Shown: piece by piece, positions 1-5,006 of the stretch
Layout: each line of letters opens with the position of its first letter
Numbering within the stretch: the first letter of the stretch is position 1
Source: CAZKZZ01 sp964557375
Lineage (GTDB): Bacteria; Spirochaetota; Spirochaetia; SPDA01; CAZJBZ01
Assembly: GCA_964557375.1 (NCBI GenBank)
Contig: CAZKZZ010000199.1
Location: 1-5,530 of the forward strand
Direction of reading: 5' to 3'
Length of the DNA stretch: 5,530 nt
The notes under the pieces: model-generated
Told to the model about the DNA's origin: nothing
Databases searched by the model: none
What the model saw: the letters and a program-made list of their open reading frames with translations, nothing else
Translations under genes and position numbers: made by a program

Positions 1-83
1 GACATGCTGGTGTTATGCTCAGCTGCCCACACCTTGGCCCAATGGACCACATCCTCGGGGAGGGTAATAGTTACATTTCTCAT
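1..83 (-). CDS. Ribbon-helix-helix (CopG/VapB-like) antitoxin, N-terminal fragment cut by window edge
   Basis: The minus strand reads MRNVTITLPEDVVHWAKVW followed by AAEHNTSMS up to the window edge, 28 residues from the chosen start. The short beta strand (RNVTITLP) followed by an amphipathic helix (EDVVHWAKVWAAEH) and then N-T-S-M-S is the standard N-terminal layout of small ribbon-helix-helix proteins, which dimerise, bind operator DNA through the strand, and often act as antitoxins. Two ATGs are in tandem (84-86 and 81-83). A GGAG at 91-94 lies 7 bases from the second and only 4 from the first, so 83 is preferred; it also gives the family-typical MRNVTITL start. If this is a type II toxin-antitoxin pair, the toxin (often a PIN-domain VapC) would lie beyond the left edge; that is inference. 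The gene follows the dioxygenase gene by 47 bases on the same strand, and that gap is AT-rich, so it may have its own promoter. Confidence 0.75.
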   Translation of the reverse strand, partial: MRNVTITLPEDVVHWAKVWAAEHNTSM

Positions 84-130
84 CATCAATCTCCACGAAA
101 ATAGTGTAACATAATTTTTGTGCTGTGAGC

Positions 131-1018
131 TTACCTAACCGCTTCCGCATCAAAAAGCAGCGGGAAGAATTGGCCGCCTATCTTCCGGCCCGGAGGAATG
201 ACCGGTACCCCTTCGAGGAGCGGCTGGTCTGTGTCCGAGTAGAACCCGTCTAAGGCGCTGTTTATGACCGTGGCCCTCCGCGGACGGTCGGACTTGTTTT
301 CATAAGAGCCGTGGACGAGGAGCGGGTGGTGGAACGTAGCATGGCCCCGCTTCATCTCGATCGGTACCGGATTGAACTGTTCTTTCTGCCGCTCGCTTAA
401 GACTTCCTGGATTGCAGTCATGTTCCCGGCGAGGTTTGTCTTGGGGAGGAGGGGCCATTCGTGAGATGCCGGGACGTAATGGAGGCAGCCGTTTTCCGTG
501 CTGACGTCATCTAAGCCGATCCAGCAGGTGAGATGGCACATCGGTTTGGAGCGTGTCCAGAAGGAGTAGTCCTGGTGCCAGGCTACCACACCGCCGTGTT
601 TTTTCGGTTTTGAGAAGAGCTGATCGTGCCAGAATCGTACCGAGCCGCCCAACAGCTGGGAGGCGGGAACTAAGAAGGCGGGATGCCATAGAATATCGTG
701 GAAGCCGTGAGTCATCCGCCAGGCCCCTAATGCGTGAAGAAGGACCGTGTCCGGGTCGGTCGATTCGTTGGAGTGGAACTCATACCAGAGGTCCTTCTTG
801 TGATATTCAGGATGAGAGATATCTTCGAGCTCTTCGCAGAGGATGTCACATTGGTTGTCGCTTAAGATTTTTACATCTGCAACATAGCCGTAGTCGCGGT
901 AGAACTCGACCTGATCATCCGAGAGTTTATATTTTTCGATGTTTTCAGGAGTAACGACTTCCTCCAAAAAAACTTTCGAAACCGGTTTATGTACAAAAGA
1001 GAGATCTCGTGTTTCCAT
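131..1018 (-). CDS. Phytanoyl-CoA dioxygenase (PhyH) family Fe(II)/2-oxoglutarate-dependent oxygenase
   Basis: A 295-residue cytoplasmic protein with no signal peptide, close to the usual 250-300 residues of the PhyH family. These enzymes use Fe(II), O2 and 2-oxoglutarate to hydroxylate a small-molecule substrate. The facial triad is visible: W-H-Q-D at 147-150 gives His148 and Asp150, and L-V-H-G-S at 234-238 gives the distal His236. Arginines in S-D-R-P-R-R-A (243-249) sit where the family binds the 2-oxoglutarate carboxylate. The N-terminal L-S-D-D-Q-V-E-F-Y-R-D-Y-G-Y (32-45) and the D-Q-L-F-S-K-P (132-138) segments are also family-typical. The ATG at 1018 is the only reasonable start: an in-frame TAG lies four codons upstream at 1028-1030. 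No Shine-Dalgarno precedes it. The gene starts 18 bases after the ATP-grasp gene, so it is probably the last gene of that operon. The substrate cannot be read from sequence; a thiol peptide or its precursor amino acid is suggested only by context. Confidence 0.9.
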   Translation of the reverse strand: METRDLSFVHKPVSKVFLEEVVTPENIEKYKLSDDQVEFYRDYGYVADVKILSDNQCDILCEELEDISHPEYHKKDLWYEFHSNESTDPDTVLLHALGAWRMTHGFHDILWHPAFLVPASQLLGGSVRFWHDQLFSKPKKHGGVVAWHQDYSFWTRSKPMCHLTCWIGLDDVSTENGCLHYVPASHEWPLLPKTNLAGNMTAIQEVLSERQKEQFNPVPIEMKRGHATFHHPLLVHGSYENKSDRPRRATVINSALDGFYSDTDQPLLEGVPVIPPGRKIGGQFFPLLFDAEAVR

Positions 1019-1029
1019 AGTTTTATTCT

Positions 1030-1035
1030 ATTATA
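1030..1035 (-). promoter_or_regulatory. Possible -10 element (TATAAT) just upstream of the dioxygenase gene
   Basis: The minus strand has a perfect TATAAT in the 18-base gap between the ATP-grasp stop and the dioxygenase ATG. A transcript from it would begin only about 4-5 bases before the ATG, making it nearly leaderless, which would fit the missing Shine-Dalgarno. There is no convincing -35 box at 16-18 bases, so this may just be a chance match in an AT-rich gap. Confidence 0.2.
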
Positions 1036-1036
1036 T

Positions 1037-2410
1037 TTATCGGCCGGTCCGCAAGCCGACAAACAGACCGGGGAGCATGAAACAGTGCCAGAGACTGGCG
1101 ATGATGCTCGAAGTCCCGACTCTCGTATATACTCCCGAAAACTTTCCATTATACATATACACGCCGATGACATTCCGGCAGGTGACCTCTTCGAATGAAC
1201 CATCAGACCTGTCGAAACAGGAGAGAAACCTGTCTTCCCCATGGTTGCAGAACTCCTGCAGCAGATATCCGCCGCTCCGGCTTTTCTCCTCGAGAAGGCG
1301 CTGCCACTGGACTTTTGTGCAGTCCCTGCCGGCTATCACTTCTTGTGCCGCGTACCGGTCTTCCGGTTTGATGAGCCACGCTTCACGCTCGCGGACCACA
1401 CTGCACTGCCTGACCTCTTCTTCGGTTAGGCGTAATGTCTGCGGGATCCGGTCCCGAATCAGTGTCTGCTCCTCCGGAGTGAACAATGATAACACGTCGG
1501 GATGTCGGAGGACCCGGAACACATTTTTGTTATGAAGGAGCTGCGACCGGAAGGGGCCTACCATACACACATCACCGTTTCGATACGCTTCGATCAGGGG
1601 CTTGATTTCGTCAGCACGGTCGAAGCATTCGAAGTTTACCGCACGCCTGTACACCAGATCAATCTGAGTACCCCTAAGCATAAGCCGGCCGCCTGCCCCG
1701 CTGCGTGAATAGGTAAAATGTCTCGGGTCGGTAATCACACAGCGGAGTCCCCGCCTCTCTATCGCGGCGCAGAACGCTTCGAACTCTTCCCTCACCCCTT
1801 CGCCGTCCCAGTCGGAAATGGCAATGACCGGACCGCTCCTTCCGCTCCATTCACGGAAGAGCTCGAGAAGGGTGTCGATCCAGGAATCGATGAATTCGTA
1901 CCTTCGGACTGCAAACCGGTTCTCGATCTCTCTGAAAATACGAGTGCCGGCAAAAACACGATCTAGTTCGCCGATTTCGTTCATCCCCGAAGTACCGTCG
2001 GTATTGAACTCGCAGAACTTCGCCGGTGCCGACCGGGAGAAGAACAGATCGAGCCGGGCCATGGGGGCCGAATGGCTGTAGCCGGGGTCGATCCTGATCA
2101 ACTCATCCGCTGTCCTGTCAAATCCATAAAGCCGTCTGAGCCCTGCATCCCCCAGATAAGCTTCCGAGAGTTTAGAGGTGATGCCGCTTACGAGGCGGCA
2201 AATTTCTTCGAACGTGCTGCGGTCCTGATCGTCGAAGAAAAAAGGCTGGTAGAGCCAGTCGATTACCTCTCCGTGGTACTTGGCATTCGATTTTGCCATC
2301 TCCTCCGCCATAGCGGAAAAATCATCGAAATACAATGAGGGATTATCGAGGACGAGTCTCCGAAACTGTTCGGCGGCCTCCATGGCCGGACGGTTCAGCA
2401 GGCCCCGCAT
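1037..2410 (-). CDS. ATP-grasp ligase, glutathionylspermidine synthase/circularly permuted ATP-grasp-like
   Basis: A 457-residue soluble protein. It shows C-E-F-N-T-D-G-T-S-G-M-N-E at 133-145 (an E-x-N-x-D-G substrate/pre-ATP-grasp type motif), I-D-L-V-Y-R-R at 250-256, L-H-N-K-N-V-F-R-V-L at 292-301 with a candidate nucleotide-binding Lys295, W-L-I-K-P-E-D at 345-351 with the second lysine, Y-L-L-Q-E-F at 382-387, and G-V-Y-T-R-V-G-T-S at 426-434. This order recalls glutathionylspermidine synthases and circularly permuted ATP-grasp proteins, which form an amide bond through an acyl-phosphate. It is not a standard bacterial GshB. Placed directly after a glutamate-cysteine ligase, it is a good candidate to add glycine or another amine to gamma-glutamylcysteine; this is inferred. 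The ATG at 2410 overlaps the upstream gene by 16 bases, implying translational coupling; only a weak AAGAG precedes it. Met10 (codon 2381-2383) is an alternative start. I am confident of the fold class, less so of the substrate. Confidence 0.72.
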   Translation of the reverse strand: MRGLLNRPAMEAAEQFRRLVLDNPSLYFDDFSAMAEEMAKSNAKYHGEVIDWLYQPFFFDDQDRSTFEEICRLVSGITSKLSEAYLGDAGLRRLYGFDRTADELIRIDPGYSHSAPMARLDLFFSRSAPAKFCEFNTDGTSGMNEIGELDRVFAGTRIFREIENRFAVRRYEFIDSWIDTLLELFREWSGRSGPVIAISDWDGEGVREEFEAFCAAIERRGLRCVITDPRHFTYSRSGAGGRLMLRGTQIDLVYRRAVNFECFDRADEIKPLIEAYRNGDVCMVGPFRSQLLHNKNVFRVLRHPDVLSLFTPEEQTLIRDRIPQTLRLTEEEVRQCSVVREREAWLIKPEDRYAAQEVIAGRDCTKVQWQRLLEEKSRSGGYLLQEFCNHGEDRFLSCFDRSDGSFEEVTCRNVIGVYMYNGKFSGVYTRVGTSSIIASLWHCFMLPGLFVGLRTGR

Positions 2411-3687
2411 CGCTCTTGTGTCGGTTTGGGATTATGGAAAGACCCCGCTTTTGAAGCGGCTGCACATGTCGTACCGGTAAAGAGGGGCTGCAGATACGGC
2501 ATGTTCTCCGCACTACAGTACCGCTCAGTTTTTCGCAGCAGTTCTTCGGTAACCGAGCCGATCGTCTCATCTCCCATAGGAGCCTCGGGGCCGCGGACCG
2601 GGGCTTCGCTGCGGGCTGTGAGTAAATCGCTTTCATTGAACCGGCGGAAGTACTCGGCGGTTTCACCAAAGAGGTCCCGGTTGTAGAACAGCTCATGCAC
2701 GAGGGCAGCGAATTGAAGCATCCGTTTCGGGGGAAGGGCATCAGTCATTCGCAGTTCGAGAAACTGCTTAGCCCGGACATCGGTGAATACCATCCTGAGT
2801 GCTTCTCCGATGGATTTTTCCGTATGCCCGTACCGGGAAAATAGGGACCGCAGGTCCTGCTCTCCGGTATAACGGTATTTCCCGTCCTCATAAAAAACGA
2901 TCGGTTTGAGTCCCGAAAACCAGGAGGCGAACCGTTCGAACCCGAAACCGCTGTCGAACACCCCGGGGAGAAGCCCGCACCTGTGAGAGTCGCAGTTGTC
3001 CCAGACGGTAAGTCGGACCGCCCAGCCCGGATAGGGCTTCCCCTCGAAGAGGGGGCAGTTGCTGAACAGCACGGCAAAAACAGGGGAGAGGGCGGTGGCC
3101 AGCCGCAGTTTGGCCGCAAAATCATCTTCATCGAAATAATCTATCGCGACCTGGGTCGCCGCGGTGCCTTTCATCATGTTGTGGGCGAGCTTCCCTTTGT
3201 CGAGAAAGTATTTGGCCATGTAGTGGTACTTTTTTTTGGGGATAAAGGGGATTTTCCGGGCGGTGTCGACCGGTTGATACCCCCACGTCTCGAGGGTCTG
3301 CTCCCGTGCAGCCAGGACCGGTGTCACCTCATCGAGGAACGCGCCGTATTCGGCTTCGATTTCGGAGATGCTCCTGCAGGGGGATGTGCTGTATTCGAGC
3401 TGCGCTCCCGGTTCCAGCGTAATCGTCTGCTCACCCCGGGCAGCCGTTCGGGAAAGTGAGAGGGGATACCGGCTCTCGTAGCGGACCTCCCATCCGTTGC
3501 TGTTGTCCCTGCCTAAGGTCTCGAGGAGATTCCCCACACCGTCTGGTTCGAAGTAGGTTACGGTCTTCCTGTTACCGGCCCGGGTCACGAAATGCTCTAT
3601 TTCTACTCCGGTCCGTTCCTCACTCGGTCTTTTACAGTGTGCGGCAAGATAATCTGCAATGGTGTTTATCAGCGATGCGTCAGTCAT
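2395..3687 (-). CDS. gshA: Glutamate-cysteine ligase, GCS2 family (plant/alphaproteobacterial type)
   Basis: This 430-residue enzyme probably joins L-glutamate and L-cysteine through the gamma-carboxylate using ATP, the first step of glutathione-type thiol synthesis in the cytoplasm. Family motifs appear in order: T-G-V-E-I-E-H-F (26-33), L-E-P-G-A-Q-L-E-Y-S (91-100), I-P-K-K-K-Y-H-Y-M (149-157), M-M-K-G-T-A-A-T-Q-V-A-I-D-Y (171-184), S-N-C-P-L-F-E-G-K-P (209-218), then D-x-x-x-H-R-C-G-L-L-P followed by F-D-S-G-F-G-F-E-R (230-252), and F-L-E-L-R-M-T-D (309-316). These match the plant/alphaproteobacterial class rather than the E. coli class, and the length is close to that class. EgtA, the mycobacterial gamma-glutamylcysteine enzyme of ergothioneine synthesis, is a related alternative. 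The tail after about residue 400 is poorly conserved-looking and ends R-C-G-A-C, and its codons overlap the next gene. The ATG at 3687 is the only plausible start; it has no Shine-Dalgarno. The SDR remnant lies 47 bases upstream on the same strand, so this gene may have lost its original promoter. Confidence 0.88.
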   Translation of the reverse strand: MTDASLINTIADYLAAHCKRPSEERTGVEIEHFVTRAGNRKTVTYFEPDGVGNLLETLGRDNSNGWEVRYESRYPLSLSRTAARGEQTITLEPGAQLEYSTSPCRSISEIEAEYGAFLDEVTPVLAAREQTLETWGYQPVDTARKIPFIPKKKYHYMAKYFLDKGKLAHNMMKGTAATQVAIDYFDEDDFAAKLRLATALSPVFAVLFSNCPLFEGKPYPGWAVRLTVWDNCDSHRCGLLPGVFDSGFGFERFASWFSGLKPIVFYEDGKYRYTGEQDLRSLFSRYGHTEKSIGEALRMVFTDVRAKQFLELRMTDALPPKRMLQFAALVHELFYNRDLFGETAEYFRRFNESDLLTARSEAPVRGPEAPMGDETIGSVTEELLRKTERYCSAENMPYLQPLFTGTTCAAASKAGSFHNPKPTQERCGAC

Positions 3688-3734
3688 GCTGAAGATTGTA
3701 ACAAAAACGGTAATGTAATGGTAGGGGGTGTTAT

Positions 3735-4142
3735 CTACTCATTCGCCCCGATTACCTTCTGGTCGAAGTCGATGACGGCGCCTGTCATCATCTCCGCTTC
3801 GTCGCTCAGCAGATAGGCGGTGAGTGCCGCGATATCCCGCGGTTTGAGAAGACGCTCGAACGGCTGCAGCCGTTCTGCGGTTTCGAGCCAGTTCTCCGGT
3901 TCTCCGGCAGCGAGCTGCGCTTGGTGCTCGTTCGGAGTGTCGGTCCAGCCGATGCAGATGCCGTTGGAACGGATCCGGTGTCTCAATTGAGAGTTGGCTA
4001 CGTTTTTAGTGAGGGTAAGGAGGGCCCCCTTCGAGCTGGAATAGGCTGCCAGTACGGTCTGGCCGCAGTGGGCGGTATCACTTATGATGTTGACGATGCT
4101 CCCCTGCGTGGTAATACCCGCTGCAGCGCCCTTTTCCCGGTT
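3735..4142 (-). pseudogene. Short-chain dehydrogenase/reductase (SDR), 5'-truncated remnant
   Basis: Reading back from the TAG at 3735-3737 the frame is open for 135 codons and then meets an in-frame TAA at 4143-4145. The protein reads as the C-terminal half of a classical SDR: G-S-I-V-N-I-I-S-D (catalytic Ser codon 4080-4082), A-Y-S-S-S-K-G-A-L (catalytic Tyr codon 4041-4043 and Lys 4029-4031, the Y-x-x-x-K motif), I-R-S-N-G-I-C-I-G-W-T-D-T-P, then P-R-D-I-A-A-L-T-A-Y-L-L-S-D-E and the M-T-G-A-V-I-D-F-D-Q strand near the end. Classical SDRs are about 250 residues; roughly the first 115, with the T-G-x-x-x-G-x-G nucleotide-binding loop and N-N-A-G, are absent. No other frame upstream continues it, since the next bases are AT-rich DNA in front of the divergent Uma2 gene. 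No ATG exists in the remnant at a sensible place; a TTG at 3984-3986 would give 83 residues lacking the active site. I read it as a broken first gene of the downstream operon. Confidence 0.85.
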
Positions 4143-4178
4143 TTATAGTATGAATCTATAGAAAATACATGATAAACT

Positions 4179-4184
4179 AGGAGG
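4179..4184 (+). promoter_or_regulatory. Strong Shine-Dalgarno (AGGAGG) that decides the Uma2 start
   Basis: AGGAGG is a perfect Shine-Dalgarno core. Only 1 base separates it from the ATG at 4186, which is too close for normal initiation, whereas 10 bases separate it from the in-frame ATG at 4195. The later ATG is therefore the better start. Confidence 0.7.
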
Positions 4185-4194
4185 TATGAAAAAG

Positions 4195-4782
4195 ATGGGT
4201 GAACCGGCAATTAAATATGATCATGAATACACCTATGGAGAGTACAGAGAATGGCCTGAGGATGAGCGGTGGGAGCTGATCGACGGAGTCGCCTGGAACA
4301 TGAGCCCGGCGCCGAACCGGTTTCATCAGGGGATTTTGATGGAACTTGCAAAAACCATCGCCCTTTTTCTCGAGGACCGCTCCTGCCGAATCTATCCGGT
4401 CCCGTTCGATGTGCTGCTGCCTGATCATCGAGACCAGGAAGAGGATGATGTAAAAACGGTAGTTCAGCCGGATATTTCGGTTATCTGCGATGAGTCGAAG
4501 CTGACCGAAAAAGGATGTACCGGAGCACCCGACTGGATCATCGAAATTCTCTCTCCCTACACTTCGAAAAAGGACATCGCTGTAAAGCTCGAGTTGTACG
4601 AACGGCACGGGGTAAAGGAGTACTGGCTGGTCGATCCCGGAAACCGCTATATTCATGTCTATCTGCTCGATGAAAACGGAAAGTACCCGTTCGTACCCGA
4701 GCTCTATCTCGGCGAGAATCCCGTGGAGAGTACAACTCTAAAAGGTCTGCGGGTCGACCTTGGCCGGCTTTTCTCGGTGTAG
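4195..4782 (+). CDS. Uma2/DUF820 family PD-(D/E)XK endonuclease-like protein
   Basis: 195 residues from the preferred ATG (198 if the ATG at 4186 is used), the normal size for the Uma2 family (DUF820). These proteins have a restriction-endonuclease-like fold and occur in many copies in cyanobacteria, spirochaetes and others; their physiological role is largely unknown. Numbering from the 4186 ATG, visible motifs are W-E-L-I-D-G (29-34), P-A-P-N-R-F-H (41-47), V-Q-P-D-I-S-V-I (93-100) with metal-ligand candidate Asp96, P-D-W-I-I-E-I-L-S-P (115-124) with Glu120, Lys134 in the following helix, and G-V-K-E-Y-W-L-V-D-P (142-151). Thus the D...E...K set of the nuclease core is intact, and the gene is not obviously degenerate. 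It is divergent from the SDR remnant and begins about 50 bases from the break, so it may belong to the DNA that disrupted the SDR. The upstream 4141-4178 stretch is AT-rich and probably holds the promoter, but no clear -35/-10 pair stands out. Confidence 0.88.
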   Translation: MGEPAIKYDHEYTYGEYREWPEDERWELIDGVAWNMSPAPNRFHQGILMELAKTIALFLEDRSCRIYPVPFDVLLPDHRDQEEDDVKTVVQPDISVICDESKLTEKGCTGAPDWIIEILSPYTSKKDIAVKLELYERHGVKEYWLVDPGNRYIHVYLLDENGKYPFVPELYLGENPVESTTLKGLRVDLGRLFSV

Positions 4783-4788
4783 CCGGCC
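4762..4788 (+). terminator. GC-rich inverted repeat spanning the Uma2 stop codon, possible transcription end
   Basis: GGCCGGCT (4762-4769) and AGCCGGCC (4781-4788) are perfect 8-base inverted repeats with an 11-base loop that includes most of the TAG stop (4780-4782). The RNA would form a stable hairpin. No run of T follows, so it is not a classical intrinsic terminator; it may slow or protect the 3' end or be a chance GC palindrome. A shorter TTCCC/GGGAA pair followed by TTTTT lies downstream (about 4811-4840) and is an alternative weak terminator. Confidence 0.35.
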
Positions 4789-4904
4789 TGAACCGCCCTT
4801 GCGCAATTATTTCCCTAAAATGGAGGATGGGAATATTTTTCTCATCGGTTGACGCTGCAGTCGGAAATCATCCCTATCAGCACCCTGAAAAAGCCTTGAA
4901 TTCC

Positions 4905-4925
4905 TGAAATTTCAACACAATGTGT
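4905..4925. promoter_or_regulatory. Two adjacent palindromes, candidate activator (enhancer-binding protein) sites
   Basis: TGAAATTTCA (4905-4914) is a perfect 10-base palindrome. It is followed immediately by ACACA-A-TGTGT (4915-4925), 5-base arms about one central base. They lie about 56-76 bases upstream of the start point predicted from the sigma-54 promoter, within the range where sigma-54 activators bind. No specific regulator consensus is recognised, so the role is inferred from position. Confidence 0.4.
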
Positions 4926-4953
4926 GCTTTCTTTGGTATTCATGAAGCGTTTG

Positions 4954-4971
4954 TTGGCACGATTCCTGCAT
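4954..4971 (+). promoter_or_regulatory. Sigma-54 (RpoN) -24/-12 promoter
   Basis: The sequence TTGGCACGATTCCTGCAT matches the sigma-54 consensus YTGGCACG-N4-TTGCW with a single mismatch (CTGCA for TTGCA). The invariant GG (4956-4957) and GC (4968-4969) are separated by exactly 10 bases, as required. Taking the GC as -13/-12 places the transcription start near 4981, giving a 5' leader of about 26 bases before the ATG at 5007. Transcription would need an AAA+ activator, which is not encoded here. A sigma-70 reading fails because TTGGCA lacks a -10 at suitable spacing. Confidence 0.8.
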
Positions 4972-4976
4972 TATAG

Positions 4977-4991
4977 CAAGTACAATACTTG
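4977..4991. repeat. Perfect 6+6 inverted repeat at the predicted transcription start
   Basis: CAAGTA (4977-4982) and TACTTG (4986-4991) are perfect inverted repeats around CAA. The repeat covers the predicted sigma-54 start point (about 4981), so it is better read as a possible DNA-binding operator than an RNA hairpin, since most of the left arm would not be transcribed. It ends 3 bases before the Shine-Dalgarno. Length 15 bases, so chance occurrence is possible. Confidence 0.4.
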
Positions 4992-5006
4992 AATGGAGGT
5001 GTTCAC

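Noticed and set aside
939..1535. Plus-strand open frame of 198 codons across the oxygenase/ATP-grasp boundary
   Set aside because: Ser/Arg-rich, low-complexity translation with no motif, spanning two well-supported minus-strand genes.
2983..3459. Plus-strand open frame of 158 codons inside the ligase gene
   Set aside because: The opposite strand carries all GCS2 motifs; this frame is a codon-bias shadow.
4144..4160. TATAG...CTATA inverted repeat upstream of Uma2
   Set aside because: Only 5-base arms in AT-rich DNA with a 7-base loop; too weak to call an operator or the end of a mobile element.
4120..4200. Insertion-sequence end at the SDR junction
   Set aside because: No transposase, terminal inverted repeat pair or target duplication is visible in the window; only the break itself is supported.
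4177..4656. Minus-strand open frame of 159 codons over the Uma2 gene
   Set aside because: The plus strand has the conserved Uma2 motifs and Shine-Dalgarno; the minus frame runs through the ribosome site and shows no family features.
4820..4852. Mini open frame ATG GAG GAT ... TGA
   Set aside because: Ten codons, with no ribosome site and no sign of coding.
4849..4877. TTGACG as a sigma-70 -35 box
   Set aside because: No acceptable -10 hexamer at 16-18 bases, and the sigma-54 element explains the downstream gene better.
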